The notes: generated by a model not told the origin, from the sequence alone. DNA of 63,360 nucleotides from a bacterium (GCA_022774325.1 JALFNN010000087.1:1-63360); one strand, 5' to 3'; counted from the stretch's first letter, positions 43,828-53,506 are shown. Numbers and translations are program-made.

Positions 43828-45054
43828 ATGGGAATTTATGAAGAACTTCAGGCGAGAGGACTAATCGCCCAGGTAACTGATGAACCGCTGATCCGCGATT
43901 TGGTAAATAACGGAAAGGCAACATTTTACATCGGATTTGATCCGACTGCAGACAGTCTGCATGTAGGGCATTTCATGGCGCTCTGCCTGATGAAACGTCT
44001 GCAGGAAGCCGGTAACAGACCGATCGCTCTGATCGGCGGCGGTACAGCTATGATCGGAGATCCGTCAGGACGTACGGATATGCGTCAGATGATGACGGAG
44101 GAAACGATTCAGCATAATTGTGAATGCTTCAAGAAACAGATGAGCCGTTTTATCGATTTCTCGGATGGAAAGGCATTGATGGTAAATAATGCGGACTGGC
44201 TTCTGGATCTGAATTATGTAGAAGTGCTGCGTGAAGTCGGTGCGCATTTCTCCGTAAACCGTATGCTTTCTGCGGAATGCTATAAGCAGAGAATGGAACG
44301 CGGACTGAGCTTCCTGGAATTTAACTACATGATCATGCAGAGTTATGATTTCTACATGCTGTTCCAGAAATACGGATGTAATCTTCAGTTCGGAGGAGAT
44401 GACCAGTGGAGCAACATGCTCGGCGGTACGGAGCTGATCCGCCGTAAACTCGGAAAAGATGCAAGCGCCATGACAATCACGCTTCTTCTGAATTCCGAAG
44501 GCAAGAAGATGGGCAAGACACAGTCCGGTGCAGTCTGGCTTGACCCGAATAAGACTTCTCCGTTTGAATTCTACCAGTACTGGAGAAATGTGGCAGACGC
44601 GGATGTGTTAAAATGCCTGCGTATGCTTACGTTCCTTCCGCTGGAGCAGATTGATGAGATGGACAAATGGGAAGGCGCCCAGCTGAATAAGGCCAAAGAA
44701 ATCCTTGCTTATGAACTGACAAAACTGGTTCATGGCGAAGAAGAAGCCGAGAAGGCACAGCAGGGAGCACGTGCGCTGTTCAGCTCCGGAAATGCAGCAG
44801 ATATGCCGACAGCAGAGCTGACTGAGGAAGATTTTACAGACGGGAAGATCGACATCCTGACCCTCCTTCATAAGAGCGGTTTGGTCCCTTCCAAATCTGA
44901 GGCGCGCCGTGCCGTTCAGCAGGGCGGTGCAGCGGTGGACGGTGAGAAAGTTACAGACATCGCAGCAACATTTGCCAGAGAAGAATTTGACGGAGACGGA
45001 AAAGTCTTGAGACGCGGTAAAAAGAATTTCCGTAAAGTAGTGAACAAAGCGTAA
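43828..45054 (+). CDS. tyrS: Tyrosyl-tRNA synthetase
   Basis: 408 residues, class Ic synthetase, cytoplasmic. The HIGH motif is HVGH (45-48) and KMSKS is KKMGKT (about 230); the substrate region has GGDDQWSNM. An S4-like RNA-binding domain lies at the C-terminus (about 345-408). ATG 43828 follows GAGAGG; an in-frame start at 43807 is rejected. It is controlled by the T-box upstream and followed 26 nt later by a flavin reductase gene. Confidence 0.96.
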   Translation: MGIYEELQARGLIAQVTDEPLIRDLVNNGKATFYIGFDPTADSLHVGHFMALCLMKRLQEAGNRPIALIGGGTAMIGDPSGRTDMRQMMTEETIQHNCECFKKQMSRFIDFSDGKALMVNNADWLLDLNYVEVLREVGAHFSVNRMLSAECYKQRMERGLSFLEFNYMIMQSYDFYMLFQKYGCNLQFGGDDQWSNMLGGTELIRRKLGKDASAMTITLLLNSEGKKMGKTQSGAVWLDPNKTSPFEFYQYWRNVADADVLKCLRMLTFLPLEQIDEMDKWEGAQLNKAKEILAYELTKLVHGEEEAEKAQQGARALFSSGNAADMPTAELTEEDFTDGKIDILTLLHKSGLVPSKSEARRAVQQGGAAVDGEKVTDIAATFAREEFDGDGKVLRRGKKNFRKVVNKA

Positions 45055-45080
45055 GTAATATCAGACTGGAGGCATACGTG

Positions 45081-45590
45081 ATGAGTTTTAGAGAAATAAA
45101 ACCGGAAGAACTGAAAGAAAATCCATTCGATCTGATCGGAAAACAGTGGATGCTGATCACGGCGGGCGATGAGACGAAATGCAATACGATGACTGCAAGC
45201 TGGGGAGGCGTCGGAATCATGTGGGGAAAACCGACTGCGACAGCCTATATCCGTGATTCCCGTTTTACCAAAGAATTTGTGGATGGAAGCGAGTATTACA
45301 CCTTATCATTTTTTGAGGAAACATACAGGCCGGCACTGAATCTCTGCGGAAAGGTTTCCGGAAGAGATACGGACAAGATGAAAGATGCGGGACTGACTCC
45401 GTACTATATAGACGGAACGTCAGCGATTGCGGAGGCACGTCTGATCTTTGTCTGCCGTAAGGTGTTCCATCAGAGAATGGGAGAAGAAAACTTTGATGAT
45501 CGCAAGAATCTGGAAAAATGGTATCCGGATCGCGATATGCATACGATGTATATGGGCGAAATTGTCAAAGTACTCGTAAAAGAGGATTAA
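45081..45590 (+). CDS. Flavin reductase-like (flavoredoxin family) protein
   Basis: 169 residues of the FMN-binding split-barrel flavin reductase family. The N-terminal block WMLITAGDETKCNTMTASWGG is the usual FMN contact region; YIRDSRFTKEFVDGSEYYTLSFF follows. It probably carries electrons in the cytoplasm; the partner is unknown. GGAGG sits 8 nt before ATG 45081 (a GTG at 45078 is also possible). Between tyrS and maf with short gaps, likely co-transcribed. Confidence 0.85.
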   Translation: MSFREIKPEELKENPFDLIGKQWMLITAGDETKCNTMTASWGGVGIMWGKPTATAYIRDSRFTKEFVDGSEYYTLSFFEETYRPALNLCGKVSGRDTDKMKDAGLTPYYIDGTSAIAEARLIFVCRKVFHQRMGEENFDDRKNLEKWYPDRDMHTMYMGEIVKVLVKED

Positions 45591-45594
45591 TGCT

Positions 45595-46200
45595 ATGGGT
45601 AGATGGAAGCAGAACATCACGGTCGTTCTTGCATCTGCTTCACCCAGAAGAACGGAACTTCTGGGACAGGCGGGGATTCGTCATGTAGTCATCCCATCAA
45701 GCTGTGAGGAGACGATCAGCTCTGTGGTGCCGGAAGAGGTTGTCATGGAGCTCTCTGCGCAGAAAGCAGAAGACGTCTACGCAGGCTATGAGAAAGAGCA
45801 TCCGGATGAAGAATTTGTCGTGATTGGTGCGGATACCGTTGTGGCATCCGGTAAAGAGATCCTTGGCAAGCCGAAAAGTGAGGAAGACGCATACCACATG
45901 ATCTCCCTGCTCCAGAACCGGACGCATCAGGTATATACCGGAGTGACACTTCTGGCGAAAACGAATGAAGGACAGAAGAAGAATACATTTTTTGAATGCA
46001 GTCACGTGGCGGTGTATCCGATGGAGGAGGAAGAAATCCGTGACTATATTGGAACCGGAGAACCTATGGATAAAGCAGGCGCGTATGGGATTCAGGGCGG
46101 TTTCGCAATCTACATTCGGGGAATAGAGGGGGACTACAACAATATTGTCGGACTTCCGATCGCCAGAGTGTATCAGGAACTGAAAAAAATGGAAATATGA
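45595..46200 (+). CDS. maf: Maf-family nucleotide pyrophosphatase
   Basis: 201 residues. ASASPRRTELL, the catalytic Asp in VIGADTVV, GKP and DKAGAYGIQG are Maf signatures; these enzymes hydrolyse dTTP/UTP and modified nucleotides. It starts 4 nt after the flavin reductase stop. An alpha-glucosidase gene follows with a 45-nt gap. Confidence 0.93.
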   Translation: MGRWKQNITVVLASASPRRTELLGQAGIRHVVIPSSCEETISSVVPEEVVMELSAQKAEDVYAGYEKEHPDEEFVVIGADTVVASGKEILGKPKSEEDAYHMISLLQNRTHQVYTGVTLLAKTNEGQKKNTFFECSHVAVYPMEEEEIRDYIGTGEPMDKAGAYGIQGGFAIYIRGIEGDYNNIVGLPIARVYQELKKMEI

Positions 46201-46245
46201 TCGTATGACTGGATGAAAAATGTAAGCAACAAGGAGAAAAATACG

Positions 46246-47940
46246 ATGAAGAAGAAATGGTGGCATGGAAAAACAGCATATCAGATTTACCCGAAAAGCT
46301 TTATGGACAGCAACGGAGACGGGATCGGTGACATCCGGGGAATTATCGGTAAACTGGACTATCTGAAAGATCTGGGCGTGGATATCATCTGGCTGTCCCC
46401 GATCTATCAGTCTCCGTTTGTAGATCAGGGATATGACATATCCGATTATTATGCTATTGACCCGGCATTTGGAACGATGGAAGACATGGACGAACTGCTT
46501 GAGGAAGCAAAAAAACGCGATATGTACATCGTCATGGATCTGGTTGTAAATCATTGCTCAGATCAGCATGAATGGTTTCAAAAGGCACTTCAGGATCCGT
46601 ATGGAGAATACGGAAAATATTTCTATATCAGAGAAGGAAAAGACGGGCAACCGCCCTGCAACTGGCGCTCCTATTTCGGAGGCAGTGTCTGGGAAAAACT
46701 TCCGGGATATGAGAATCTGTTTTATCTTCATATGTTCGCGAAAGAACAGCCGGATCTGAACTGGGAGAACCCGAAGCTGCGGGAAGAAATCTATAAAATG
46801 ATCCGCTGGTGGATGGAAAAAGGCTTGGCCGGTTTCCGGTTGGATGCAATTATCAATATTAAGAAAGATCTTCGTTTCCAGGATTTCCCGGCTGACCGTG
46901 AAGACGGAATGTGCAGCGCAGCGCTGATGCTCCAAAATGCGCAGGGGGTTCATGAATTTCTTCAGGAGATGAAAGAAAAAGCCTTTGCGCCGTATCAGGC
47001 ATTCACGATAGGAGAGCTTTTTGATTTTCGCGAGGAAGAAATGGAGAAATATATCGGAGAGAACGGCTGTTTTGAATCCATATTTGATTTTGCGCCGCAT
47101 TTAATTGGCGGAAATCAAAAGGGATGGTATGCCTGTGAGCCGGTGGATCCGGACGCGTACCGGGATACGGTGATGAGAAGCAAAAAGTCGTCCCAAAAAA
47201 CAGGACTGATGGCGAATATCATCGAGAATCATGATGAGCCTCGAGGAGTAAGCCGTTATATTCCGGAAGGGGAAGTGACGGAAATCAGCAAGAAAATGCT
47301 GGCAGGACTTATGATGATGACTTATGGCCTTCCGTTTCTCTATCAGGGACAGGAAATCGGTATGACAAATACCCATTTCGAAAGCATTTCTGATATCAAT
47401 GATATCAGCACGATCGAAGAGTATCGCCTTGCCAGAGAGCAGGGCTTTGATGAGCGGGAAGCACTGGATATCGTTGCGAAATTCAGCCGCGATAATGCCC
47501 GCACACCGATGCAGTGGGATGACACTGAGCATGCAGGATTTACCGATGGTACGCCGTGGCTTAAAGAAAATCCGAATTATAAGGAAATCAATGTGGCCGA
47601 CCAGGAAGGAAGAGAAGGATCTGTTCTCGAATTTTATAAAGAAATGATTCGTCTCCGCAAAGATCCGGAATATGGTAATACCGTTGTGTATGGAGAGATG
47701 ATACCTGCATATGAAGGCGAAAAGAGACTTTTTGCTTTCTATAGAAAGGATGAAGACCATACATTGCTGGTAGCTTCCAACTATCAGAACGAAGAGCGGA
47801 CCATACCGATGGAGTTTGACAGCAAAAAAATCCTGGTCAATAATTATCCGGAGGATAATATCGAGAAAAGAGTCCTGAAGGTGAAAGACGGCTGGCTGCT
47901 GACACTGAAGCCGTATCAGTTCATTGTGGCAGAACTCTGA
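46246..47940 (+). CDS. GH13 alpha-glucosidase / oligo-1,6-glucosidase
   Basis: 564 residues, cytoplasmic (no signal peptide). GH13 catalytic triad: nucleophile D200 (GFRLDAI), acid/base E257 (FTIGELFD), D330 (IIENHDEPR). The sequence AYQIYPKSFMDSNGDGIGDI is the subfamily opening of oligo-1,6-glucosidases, trehalose-6-phosphate hydrolases and alpha-glucosidases. AAGGAG precedes ATG 46246. It cleaves terminal glucose from isomalto- or malto-oligosaccharides; the exact linkage cannot be read reliably. Confidence 0.9.
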   Translation: MKKKWWHGKTAYQIYPKSFMDSNGDGIGDIRGIIGKLDYLKDLGVDIIWLSPIYQSPFVDQGYDISDYYAIDPAFGTMEDMDELLEEAKKRDMYIVMDLVVNHCSDQHEWFQKALQDPYGEYGKYFYIREGKDGQPPCNWRSYFGGSVWEKLPGYENLFYLHMFAKEQPDLNWENPKLREEIYKMIRWWMEKGLAGFRLDAIINIKKDLRFQDFPADREDGMCSAALMLQNAQGVHEFLQEMKEKAFAPYQAFTIGELFDFREEEMEKYIGENGCFESIFDFAPHLIGGNQKGWYACEPVDPDAYRDTVMRSKKSSQKTGLMANIIENHDEPRGVSRYIPEGEVTEISKKMLAGLMMMTYGLPFLYQGQEIGMTNTHFESISDINDISTIEEYRLAREQGFDEREALDIVAKFSRDNARTPMQWDDTEHAGFTDGTPWLKENPNYKEINVADQEGREGSVLEFYKEMIRLRKDPEYGNTVVYGEMIPAYEGEKRLFAFYRKDEDHTLLVASNYQNEERTIPMEFDSKKILVNNYPEDNIEKRVLKVKDGWLLTLKPYQFIVAEL

Positions 47941-47978
47941 CCGGAAAATAGCTGACTATAAAAACATAATACAGACAG

Positions 47979-48012
47979 AAGGACAGAAGGTTTTTACACT
48001 AACTGTCCTTTT
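47979..48012 (+). terminator. Terminator after the alpha-glucosidase gene
   Basis: An 8-bp stem AAGGACAG / CTGTCCTT with a 16-nt loop and TTTTAT tail, in the convergent gap. Confidence 0.6.
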
Positions 48013-48088
48013 ATCTTGTCATGCATATTCTAAAATGATCTGTTAAATCTTTTGGAGTTGAATCCCTATTTTGCTAAGAAGGGATCCG

Positions 48089-49393
48089 TTATTTTAGATA
48101 TTTCACGCTGTAAGGAGGCATCTCCAGATGTCCGTTCATCTCAATGACTTCGCCGGTCAGCAGATCGGTCATCGTTCCGCCAAGCTCCCCATTCTGTGCG
48201 GTGTACGGTGCATCGGAAGCGTTGATTGCAACCAGCATGCGTTCGGAATCCGTTTTGCGTTCAAATACAAGCTGGTGGTTGGTGAGCACAACATTGCGAT
48301 AGGTTCCGTTGCAAAGTGCATCGCTTCCTGTACGTACATGAATCAGTTCCTGGATAAACGCAGTAAGCTCATTCGGCTTCGGCTCTTCAAAACATGGACG
48401 AAGTGCATAATCATTATTCGGAGCCTTGACGCCCTCTTCTCCCCATTCGCTGCCATAATAAATACACGGAACTCCAGGCATTCCGAGGAGAAGACCGTAA
48501 GCCAGCGGAAGATGGTTCTTATTGGTCAGAATGCTGGCGATTCGTGTTACATCATGATTATCGACAAAGGACATCAGATGCTTACCGCGGTAAATGCACC
48601 ACTGTTCCGGACCGTACTGGCGATTCAGAGAATGAGCGATCTCGAACATATTCATACTGTTGAAACTGGAGTAGATTCCTTTGTAGCACTCATAATTCGT
48701 ACAACTGTGGAGCATTTCATCATTTACGATTAGATTATAATCGCCGAACAATACCTCGCCGATCAGAGCAAAATCCGGTTTCAGTTCCTGGCAGAAGCTG
48801 CGCAGGCGTTTCATAAAATTGCGCTCCAGACTGTAGGCAACATCGAGCCGCAGTCCGTCGATATCGAATTCTTCCACCCAGCCCTTCACGCATTCCAGAA
48901 GGTAATCGACAACAGCCGGATTGTAGAGATTCAGTTTGACCAGTTCATAGTGCCCTTCCCAGCCTTCATACCAGAAGCCGTCATTATAGGCGGAATTACC
49001 GTCAAAATTGATGCAGAACCAGTCTTTGTAGGGAGAATCCCATTTCTTCTCCTGCACATCCTTAAAAGCCCAGAAACCGCGCCCTACATGGTTGAATACA
49101 CCGTCCAGAACAATCTTCACATTATGTGCATGCAGATCCTTGCAGACCTCTGCGAAATCCTCGTTTGTCCCAAGGCGACAGTCGATTTTTTTGAAATCGC
49201 GGGTATCATATCCATGATTGTCCGATTCAAATATCGGGTTCAATAATATAGAAGAAACACCAAGTTCCTGCAGATAACTGCTCCATTCCTTCAACTTCAA
49301 AATTCTCGGAACTACGTTGCCGTCATTGGAAGTCGGCGCTCCGGTAAATCCAATCGGATAGATTTGATAAAAAATGCCTTCATAAGCCCACAT
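48089..49393 (-). CDS. GH13 alpha-amylase family glycosidase (cyclomaltodextrinase-like)
   Basis: 434 residues, short for a GH13 enzyme, no signal peptide. Triad D184 (GLRLDVA), E213 (LIGEVLF), D281 (FVDNHDVTR). It lacks the extra N-terminal domain of classic cyclomaltodextrinases. It is convergent with the alpha-glucosidase, so the two may work together on intracellular malto-oligosaccharides (inference). The start has GAGG 10 nt upstream. Confidence 0.85.
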   Translation of the reverse strand: MWAYEGIFYQIYPIGFTGAPTSNDGNVVPRILKLKEWSSYLQELGVSSILLNPIFESDNHGYDTRDFKKIDCRLGTNEDFAEVCKDLHAHNVKIVLDGVFNHVGRGFWAFKDVQEKKWDSPYKDWFCINFDGNSAYNDGFWYEGWEGHYELVKLNLYNPAVVDYLLECVKGWVEEFDIDGLRLDVAYSLERNFMKRLRSFCQELKPDFALIGEVLFGDYNLIVNDEMLHSCTNYECYKGIYSSFNSMNMFEIAHSLNRQYGPEQWCIYRGKHLMSFVDNHDVTRIASILTNKNHLPLAYGLLLGMPGVPCIYYGSEWGEEGVKAPNNDYALRPCFEEPKPNELTAFIQELIHVRTGSDALCNGTYRNVVLTNHQLVFERKTDSERMLVAINASDAPYTAQNGELGGTMTDLLTGEVIEMNGHLEMPPYSVKYLK

Positions 49394-49441
49394 GTGTCAG
49401 TACCTCGTTTCTTGTATTTTTGTGTGGTTTCATATGTGCTT

Positions 49442-49450
49442 ATTATACCA
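49442..49450 (-). promoter_or_regulatory. Extended -10 promoter of the GH13 gene
   Basis: Minus strand TGG-TATAAT, about 50 nt before the ATG; no good -35. Confidence 0.5.
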
Positions 49451-49552
49451 TAGGAACAGATGACCGGGCTACTGTAAAATTTCTGTGATTGTATATACGA
49501 TAACGAATTGTGCGGGGAGTCGAAAAAAATAAGGAATAAATCAAAAAAACAG

Positions 49553-49581
49553 TTGACATGGAAAAGGCACCATAATATAAT
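49553..49581 (+). promoter_or_regulatory. Consensus promoter of rplM-rpsI
   Basis: -35 TTGACA, 17-nt spacer, -10 TATAAT: a perfect sigma-A promoter, fitting ribosomal protein genes. Confidence 0.9.
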
Positions 49582-49587
49582 GATAAA

Positions 49588-49685
49588 GTATGACACGAGG
49601 AAGAGACAATTTACACCAAAGCCCCGGAGTGGATTGTTTTCCAATAGAATCTACAATGAAAATAATTAGTAAAAATGGAAATTCA
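49588..49685 (+). ncRNA. Putative L13 autoregulatory leader
   Basis: A roughly 110-nt 5' leader with a possible long stem (GGAAGAGACAAT near 49599 with ATTGTTTTCC near 49633) around ACACCAAAGCCCCGGAGTGG. Leaders of rplM in Firmicutes bind L13. The assignment rests on position and stem only. Confidence 0.45.
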
Positions 49686-49699
49686 TAGGAGGTCAACCA

Positions 49700-50128
49700 A
49701 TGAAAACTTACATGGCTAATCCAGATAAGATTGAGAGAAAATGGTATGTAGTTGACGCTGAAGGACAGACACTCGGACGTCTTTCTGCAGAGATCGCAAA
49801 AGTTTTAAGAGGAAAAAATAAACCGGTATTCACACCGCACATTGATACAGGCGATTACGTAGTAGTTGTAAACGCTGCAAAAGTAAAAGTAACTGGTAAG
49901 AAATTAGACCAGAAAGTATACTATCATCATTCAGACTATGTAGGTGGAATGAAAGAAACTACATTAAGAGAAATGATGGCTAAGAAGCCGGAAGCAGTTA
50001 TTGAGATGGCTGTTAAGGGAATGCTCCCGAAGGGACCTTTAGGAAGAACTATGATTAAGAAACTTCATGTATATGCAGGACCAGAGCATGAACAGCAGGC
50101 ACAGAAGCCGGAAGTTTTAACATTTTAG
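49700..50128 (+). CDS. rplM: 50S ribosomal protein L13
   Basis: 142 residues, the standard length. [20 protein letters not shown] and [21 protein letters not shown] are L13 signatures. GGAGG precedes the ATG. First gene of the rplM-rpsI operon. Confidence 0.98.
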   Translation: MKTYMANPDKIERKWYVVDAEGQTLGRLSAEIAKVLRGKNKPVFTPHIDTGDYVVVVNAAKVKVTGKKLDQKVYYHHSDYVGGMKETTLREMMAKKPEAVIEMAVKGMLPKGPLGRTMIKKLHVYAGPEHEQQAQKPEVLTF

Positions 50129-50155
50129 TTGAAGGTGTGAAAGGAGGATATTACA

Positions 50156-50548
50156 ATGGCTAATGCTAAATTCTACGGAACAGGAAGAAGAAAAAAATCT
50201 ATCGCAAGAGTATACCTTGTACCGGGTACAGGTAAGATCACAATCAATAAAAGAGACATCGACGAATATTTCGGACTGGAAACTTTAAAAGTTGTAGTTC
50301 GTCAGCCGCTGGTTGCAACTGAGACAGCTGATAAATTTGATGTATTAGTAAATGTACACGGTGGTGGATACACAGGACAGGCTGGTGCAATCCGTCACGG
50401 TATTTCAAGAGCTCTGCTTGAAGCAGATGCTGATTACAGACCGGTTCTGAAAGCAGCTGGATACTTAACACGTGATCCACGTATGAAAGAACGTAAGAAA
50501 TACGGTCTCAAAGCAGCCCGTCGTGCTCCGCAGTTCAGCAAGCGATAA
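50156..50548 (+). CDS. rpsI: 30S ribosomal protein S9
   Basis: 130 residues, standard length. [32 protein letters not shown] and the C-terminal PQFSKR that reaches the decoding centre are all present. AAAGGAGG precedes the ATG. Follows rplM after 27 nt; two 42-bp repeats and a terminator follow. Confidence 0.98.
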   Translation: MANAKFYGTGRRKKSIARVYLVPGTGKITINKRDIDEYFGLETLKVVVRQPLVATETADKFDVLVNVHGGGYTGQAGAIRHGISRALLEADADYRPVLKAAGYLTRDPRMKERKKYGLKAARRAPQFSKR

Positions 50549-50557
50549 TTTGGAGCG

Positions 50558-50641
50558 AAGCGACAACGAGAGAAAACAAAGTTTTCTCGAGTTTGTTTCA
50601 AGCGACAACAAGAGAAAACAAAGTTTTCTCGAGTTTGTTTC
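50558..50641. repeat. Two 42-bp tandem repeats with internal hairpin
   Basis: Units 50558-50599 and 50600-50641 are identical except for one base (AACGAG / AACAAG). Each contains the palindrome GAGAAAAC-AAA-GTTTTCTC. They sit between the rpsI stop and its terminator, in the 3' UTR. Confidence 0.85.
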
Positions 50642-50662
50642 AAAGATATCAAAAGAATTTTG

Positions 50663-50693
50663 TCCCGGAAGCAATTGTGCTTCCGGGATTTCT
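50663..50693 (+). terminator. Terminator of rplM-rpsI
   Basis: A perfect 11-bp stem TCCCGGAAGCA / TGCTTCCGGGA with ATTG loop and TTTCTT tail. Confidence 0.85.
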
Positions 50694-50739
50694 TCATATT
50701 TGGTCAGATCATTGACCGTAGATTCAATTATTCTTCAAA

Positions 50740-51012
50740 CAGGTCACTTCGGTCCGTGTCGCAGAATGACCTTAACTTCAAAAAATCAAAAACAAGTCAC
50801 CCCCCGACGTCGATGAAGGATGACCGCAATTCTAAGAAATCAAAAACAAGTCACCCTCGATGTCGAAGAAGGATGACTGTAATTCCAAGAAATCAAAAAC
50901 AAGTCACCCTCGACGTCGAAGAAGGATGACCGCAATTCTAAGAAATCAAAAACAAGTCACCTCCGATGTCGATGAAGGATGACTGTAATTCCAAGAAATC
51001 AGATATAAGTCA
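50740..51012. repeat. Tandem array of ~53-bp hairpin repeats
   Basis: Units start at 50740, 50793, 50847, 50900 and 50953, with a degenerate sixth start at 51006; period 53 or 54 bp. Each holds CAAGTCACC, a CGA(C/T)GTCGA palindrome, GGATGAC and AATCAAAAA, so that GTCA...TGAC can pair into a short hairpin. The first unit is the most diverged. There is no variable spacer, so it is not CRISPR. It ends about 20 nt before the following gene. Confidence 0.85.
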
Positions 51013-51029
51013 ATAGTAGGAGAAAAGAT

Positions 51030-51821
51030 ATGCAAGGTCTAAAACAAATGCTTTTACAGGAGCAGAAATATCTGGAAAACATTGTAAATAAAGCAAAAGA
51101 AGGATTGTCTACAGCACCGGATGGACATCTAAGAATCTCAAAAGATAAAAATAAAATCAGATATTACCATTGTACAGAGGATAATAGTGGAATCTATATT
51201 CCGAAATCAGACAAATCTTTACCCCAAAAGCTTGCGCAAAAGACTTACAACTTGTCGGTGATAAAAAAGGCAGAATCGAGACTAAAACAGATTAAGAAAA
51301 TTACGAGAGATTATTCAGATGATGAGATCGAGGAACTTTTTACATCTTTGCATGCAGACAGACAAGCTTTAGTTACGCCTGTGGAAGCAACATGGAAGCA
51401 ACTTCTTAATGAATGGTATACGGAAGAATATCAGGGGAAAGGATTTCAGGAAGGAACTGTGGTGATTCTGAGTGAAAAAGGGGAACGCGTGAGATCGAAG
51501 TCAGAGAAAATTCTTGCAGATTACTTTTATCGAAGAAACATACTTTACAAATATGAAAAACCTTTATATCTGAAAGGATATGGTACTGTATATCCTGATT
51601 TTACATTTTTGTCGAAGAAAATAGGGAAGGAGATATACTGGGAACATGAAGGCATGGTGGATAAGCAGGAATATGCAAGAAGTGCGGTCCGAAAAATAGA
51701 GTCCTATCAAAAGAATGATATTTATCCGGGGGATCGTCTGATTCTCACTTTTGAAACAGAACAGAGTATTTTGAATTCAAAAACGATAGAAGGATTGGTA
51801 AACAGATATTTGCAATTTTGA
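51030..51821 (+). CDS. PD-(D/E)XK nuclease-like protein
   Basis: 263 residues. Residues 1-120 are helical, possibly coiled-coil (REL-rich). Residues 150-245 look like a PD-(D/E)XK fold: RSKSEKILADYF (helix with E159), then YPDFTF (D190) and EIYWEHEG (E205/E207), where a canonical enzyme would have ExK. This pattern occurs in poorly described restriction-like proteins. AGGAG precedes the ATG. No obvious partner gene besides the repeat array upstream, and no visible promoter, so read-through from rpsI or a promoter within the repeats is needed. Function not known. Confidence 0.55.
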   Translation: MQGLKQMLLQEQKYLENIVNKAKEGLSTAPDGHLRISKDKNKIRYYHCTEDNSGIYIPKSDKSLPQKLAQKTYNLSVIKKAESRLKQIKKITRDYSDDEIEELFTSLHADRQALVTPVEATWKQLLNEWYTEEYQGKGFQEGTVVILSEKGERVRSKSEKILADYFYRRNILYKYEKPLYLKGYGTVYPDFTFLSKKIGKEIYWEHEGMVDKQEYARSAVRKIESYQKNDIYPGDRLILTFETEQSILNSKTIEGLVNRYLQF

Positions 51822-51925
51822 GAATAATAATTGACTATTTTTGGTGTACTGAATAATCACAGAATTGAGATATGCATATTTTATGCATATTTTTTCTCAG
51901 AAAAATGTCATGATTCGATGATATA

Positions 51926-51934
51926 TGCTATAAT
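51926..51934 (+). promoter_or_regulatory. Extended -10 promoter of the DUF389 gene
   Basis: TGC-TATAAT about 75 nt before ATG 52008; weak -35. An AT-rich ATGCATATT direct repeat lies upstream. Confidence 0.5.
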
Positions 51935-52007
51935 TATTCCTGATAATGTTTGTGCTGCCAGAGAGGTGATTTGATTGATTCGGGAAAAGAAAGTTGGAGT
52001 AAATAAT

Positions 52008-53366
52008 ATGATACAGGATAATATAAACGAACAGAAGCAGGGAAAAATGAATTCACTAAAAAGATTTTTAATAAATTTATTTGATATCCGCGGTGATATG
52101 ATGAGCTATGAGGATATCGATGCGATGATGGAGGAGAACACGGACATTCACGGTTCTAATATGTGGATACTGATGATGGCTATCATGATTGCGTCAATCG
52201 GTCTGAATGTCAATTCCACTGCGGTGATTATCGGAGCCATGCTGATTTCCCCACTTATGAGTGGAATACTGACGATGGGATATTCTCTTGCTGTAAGGGA
52301 TCTCAAACTGATGCGGCGTGCGCTTCTCAGTTTTGGAGTACAGATGGTGATCAGTTTGATTACGTCTTCAATTTATTTTTCTATTTCTCCGCTTGGAGAG
52401 CCTACGGCAGAGATGATTGCGCGTACAAGCCCCACGATCTGGGATGTACTGATTGCTTTGTTCGGTGGTATAGCCGGGATTATCGGAAATACAAGGCAGA
52501 AGAAAAGCAATGTAATTCCGGGAGTAGCGATTGCGACTGCACTGATGCCACCGCTTTGTACCGCTGGTTACGGAATTGCCACAATGCAGGCGAAATTTCT
52601 CCTCGGGGCATTTTATCTGTTCTTTATTAATACATTGTTTATTGCACTTTCGGCAGCACTCGTGACGGTTCTCCTTGGAGTCCCTGCACATCAGAGCATG
52701 GATGAACGCAGACAGAAGAGAATAAACCGGATCGTGGCAGTTATTACAGTGGTTACCGTGATTCCGAGTTTGTTGATCGGAGCATATACAGTGTACAGTT
52801 CTTACATAGAAAACCAAATATCCGATTATTTGAAAGAAGAGTTTGTTTTCAGTGATACGCAGTTGGTGCAGAGTAGTTACGATCAATCAGCGAAAATGAT
52901 TTCTGTATCGCTGGTCGGCACACCGATCGATCAGGAGACGATTTCATTTCTGGAAAGAGAAATGGAGAAATATGATCTGGAGGAATATACGCTGCATGTT
53001 ACGCAGAATACGGTTAGTTCTGCAAGCGAAAGCGAGAATACAGACAAAGTGACTATTGCGGTTCAGGAAAAAGCAATTGCCAAGCTTCAGGAAGAACTGG
53101 AAGCGAAGCGGGAGCAGCTGGCGGAAATGGAGAGCAAAGCGACTGCAAAACTGGATCTGGAACAGATGTCAAATAAAGCAGAAAGCATTTTTTCAAGTTT
53201 ATCGGACTGCAAATGTGGTATTATTGCAGATGAAACGGGAGAATATATTATTCTTGTTGCAGATGCGGAAAAGGATTTGACTGATTCAGAGATCTCTGTG
53301 ATCGAGAATTGGCTCAAAGAAGAAAGCAAAGTAGAACAGGCAAGGCTGTTTATTGAACAAAAATAG
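52008..53366 (+). CDS. DUF389-family membrane protein
   Basis: 452 residues. After a soluble start with DIRGDMMSYEDIDAMMEENT, a block of five or six membrane helices (about 50-265) carries the DUF389 motifs IIGAMLISPLMSGI and GVAIATALMPPLCTAGYG. A C-terminal soluble part (about 270-452) contains a coiled coil (about 345-390). Role unknown. GGAG 8 nt before ATG 52008 is better than a TTG at 51975. Confidence 0.85.
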   Translation: MIQDNINEQKQGKMNSLKRFLINLFDIRGDMMSYEDIDAMMEENTDIHGSNMWILMMAIMIASIGLNVNSTAVIIGAMLISPLMSGILTMGYSLAVRDLKLMRRALLSFGVQMVISLITSSIYFSISPLGEPTAEMIARTSPTIWDVLIALFGGIAGIIGNTRQKKSNVIPGVAIATALMPPLCTAGYGIATMQAKFLLGAFYLFFINTLFIALSAALVTVLLGVPAHQSMDERRQKRINRIVAVITVVTVIPSLLIGAYTVYSSYIENQISDYLKEEFVFSDTQLVQSSYDQSAKMISVSLVGTPIDQETISFLEREMEKYDLEEYTLHVTQNTVSSASESENTDKVTIAVQEKAIAKLQEELEAKREQLAEMESKATAKLDLEQMSNKAESIFSSLSDCKCGIIADETGEYIILVADAEKDLTDSEISVIENWLKEESKVEQARLFIEQK

Positions 53367-53382
53367 AATTAGTATTGATTGT

Positions 53383-53418
53383 AAACGTCGGGAAGCTAAA
53401 AGCGTCCCGACGTTTTTT
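53383..53418 (+). terminator. Terminator of the DUF389 gene
   Basis: A perfect 11-bp stem AAACGTCGGGA / TCCCGACGTTT, 11-nt loop, T-run. Confidence 0.88.
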
Positions 53419-53478
53419 GACAGAATATCATAGTTTGTATTTATAATTGGCTCTAAAAAACTGTTATAGATGAAAGGG

Positions 53479-53506
53479 TTGCATTTTCGGGATTTTGTTA
53501 TATAAT
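53479..53506 (+). promoter_or_regulatory. Promoter of the GST/ABC operon
   Basis: -35 TTGCAT, 16-nt spacer, -10 TATAAT, about 60 nt before the GST-like gene. Confidence 0.6.

Noticed and set aside
50740-51012. Tandem repeats considered as a CRISPR array
   Set aside because: Units are contiguous with a fixed 53-54-bp period and no unique spacers; no cas gene nearby.
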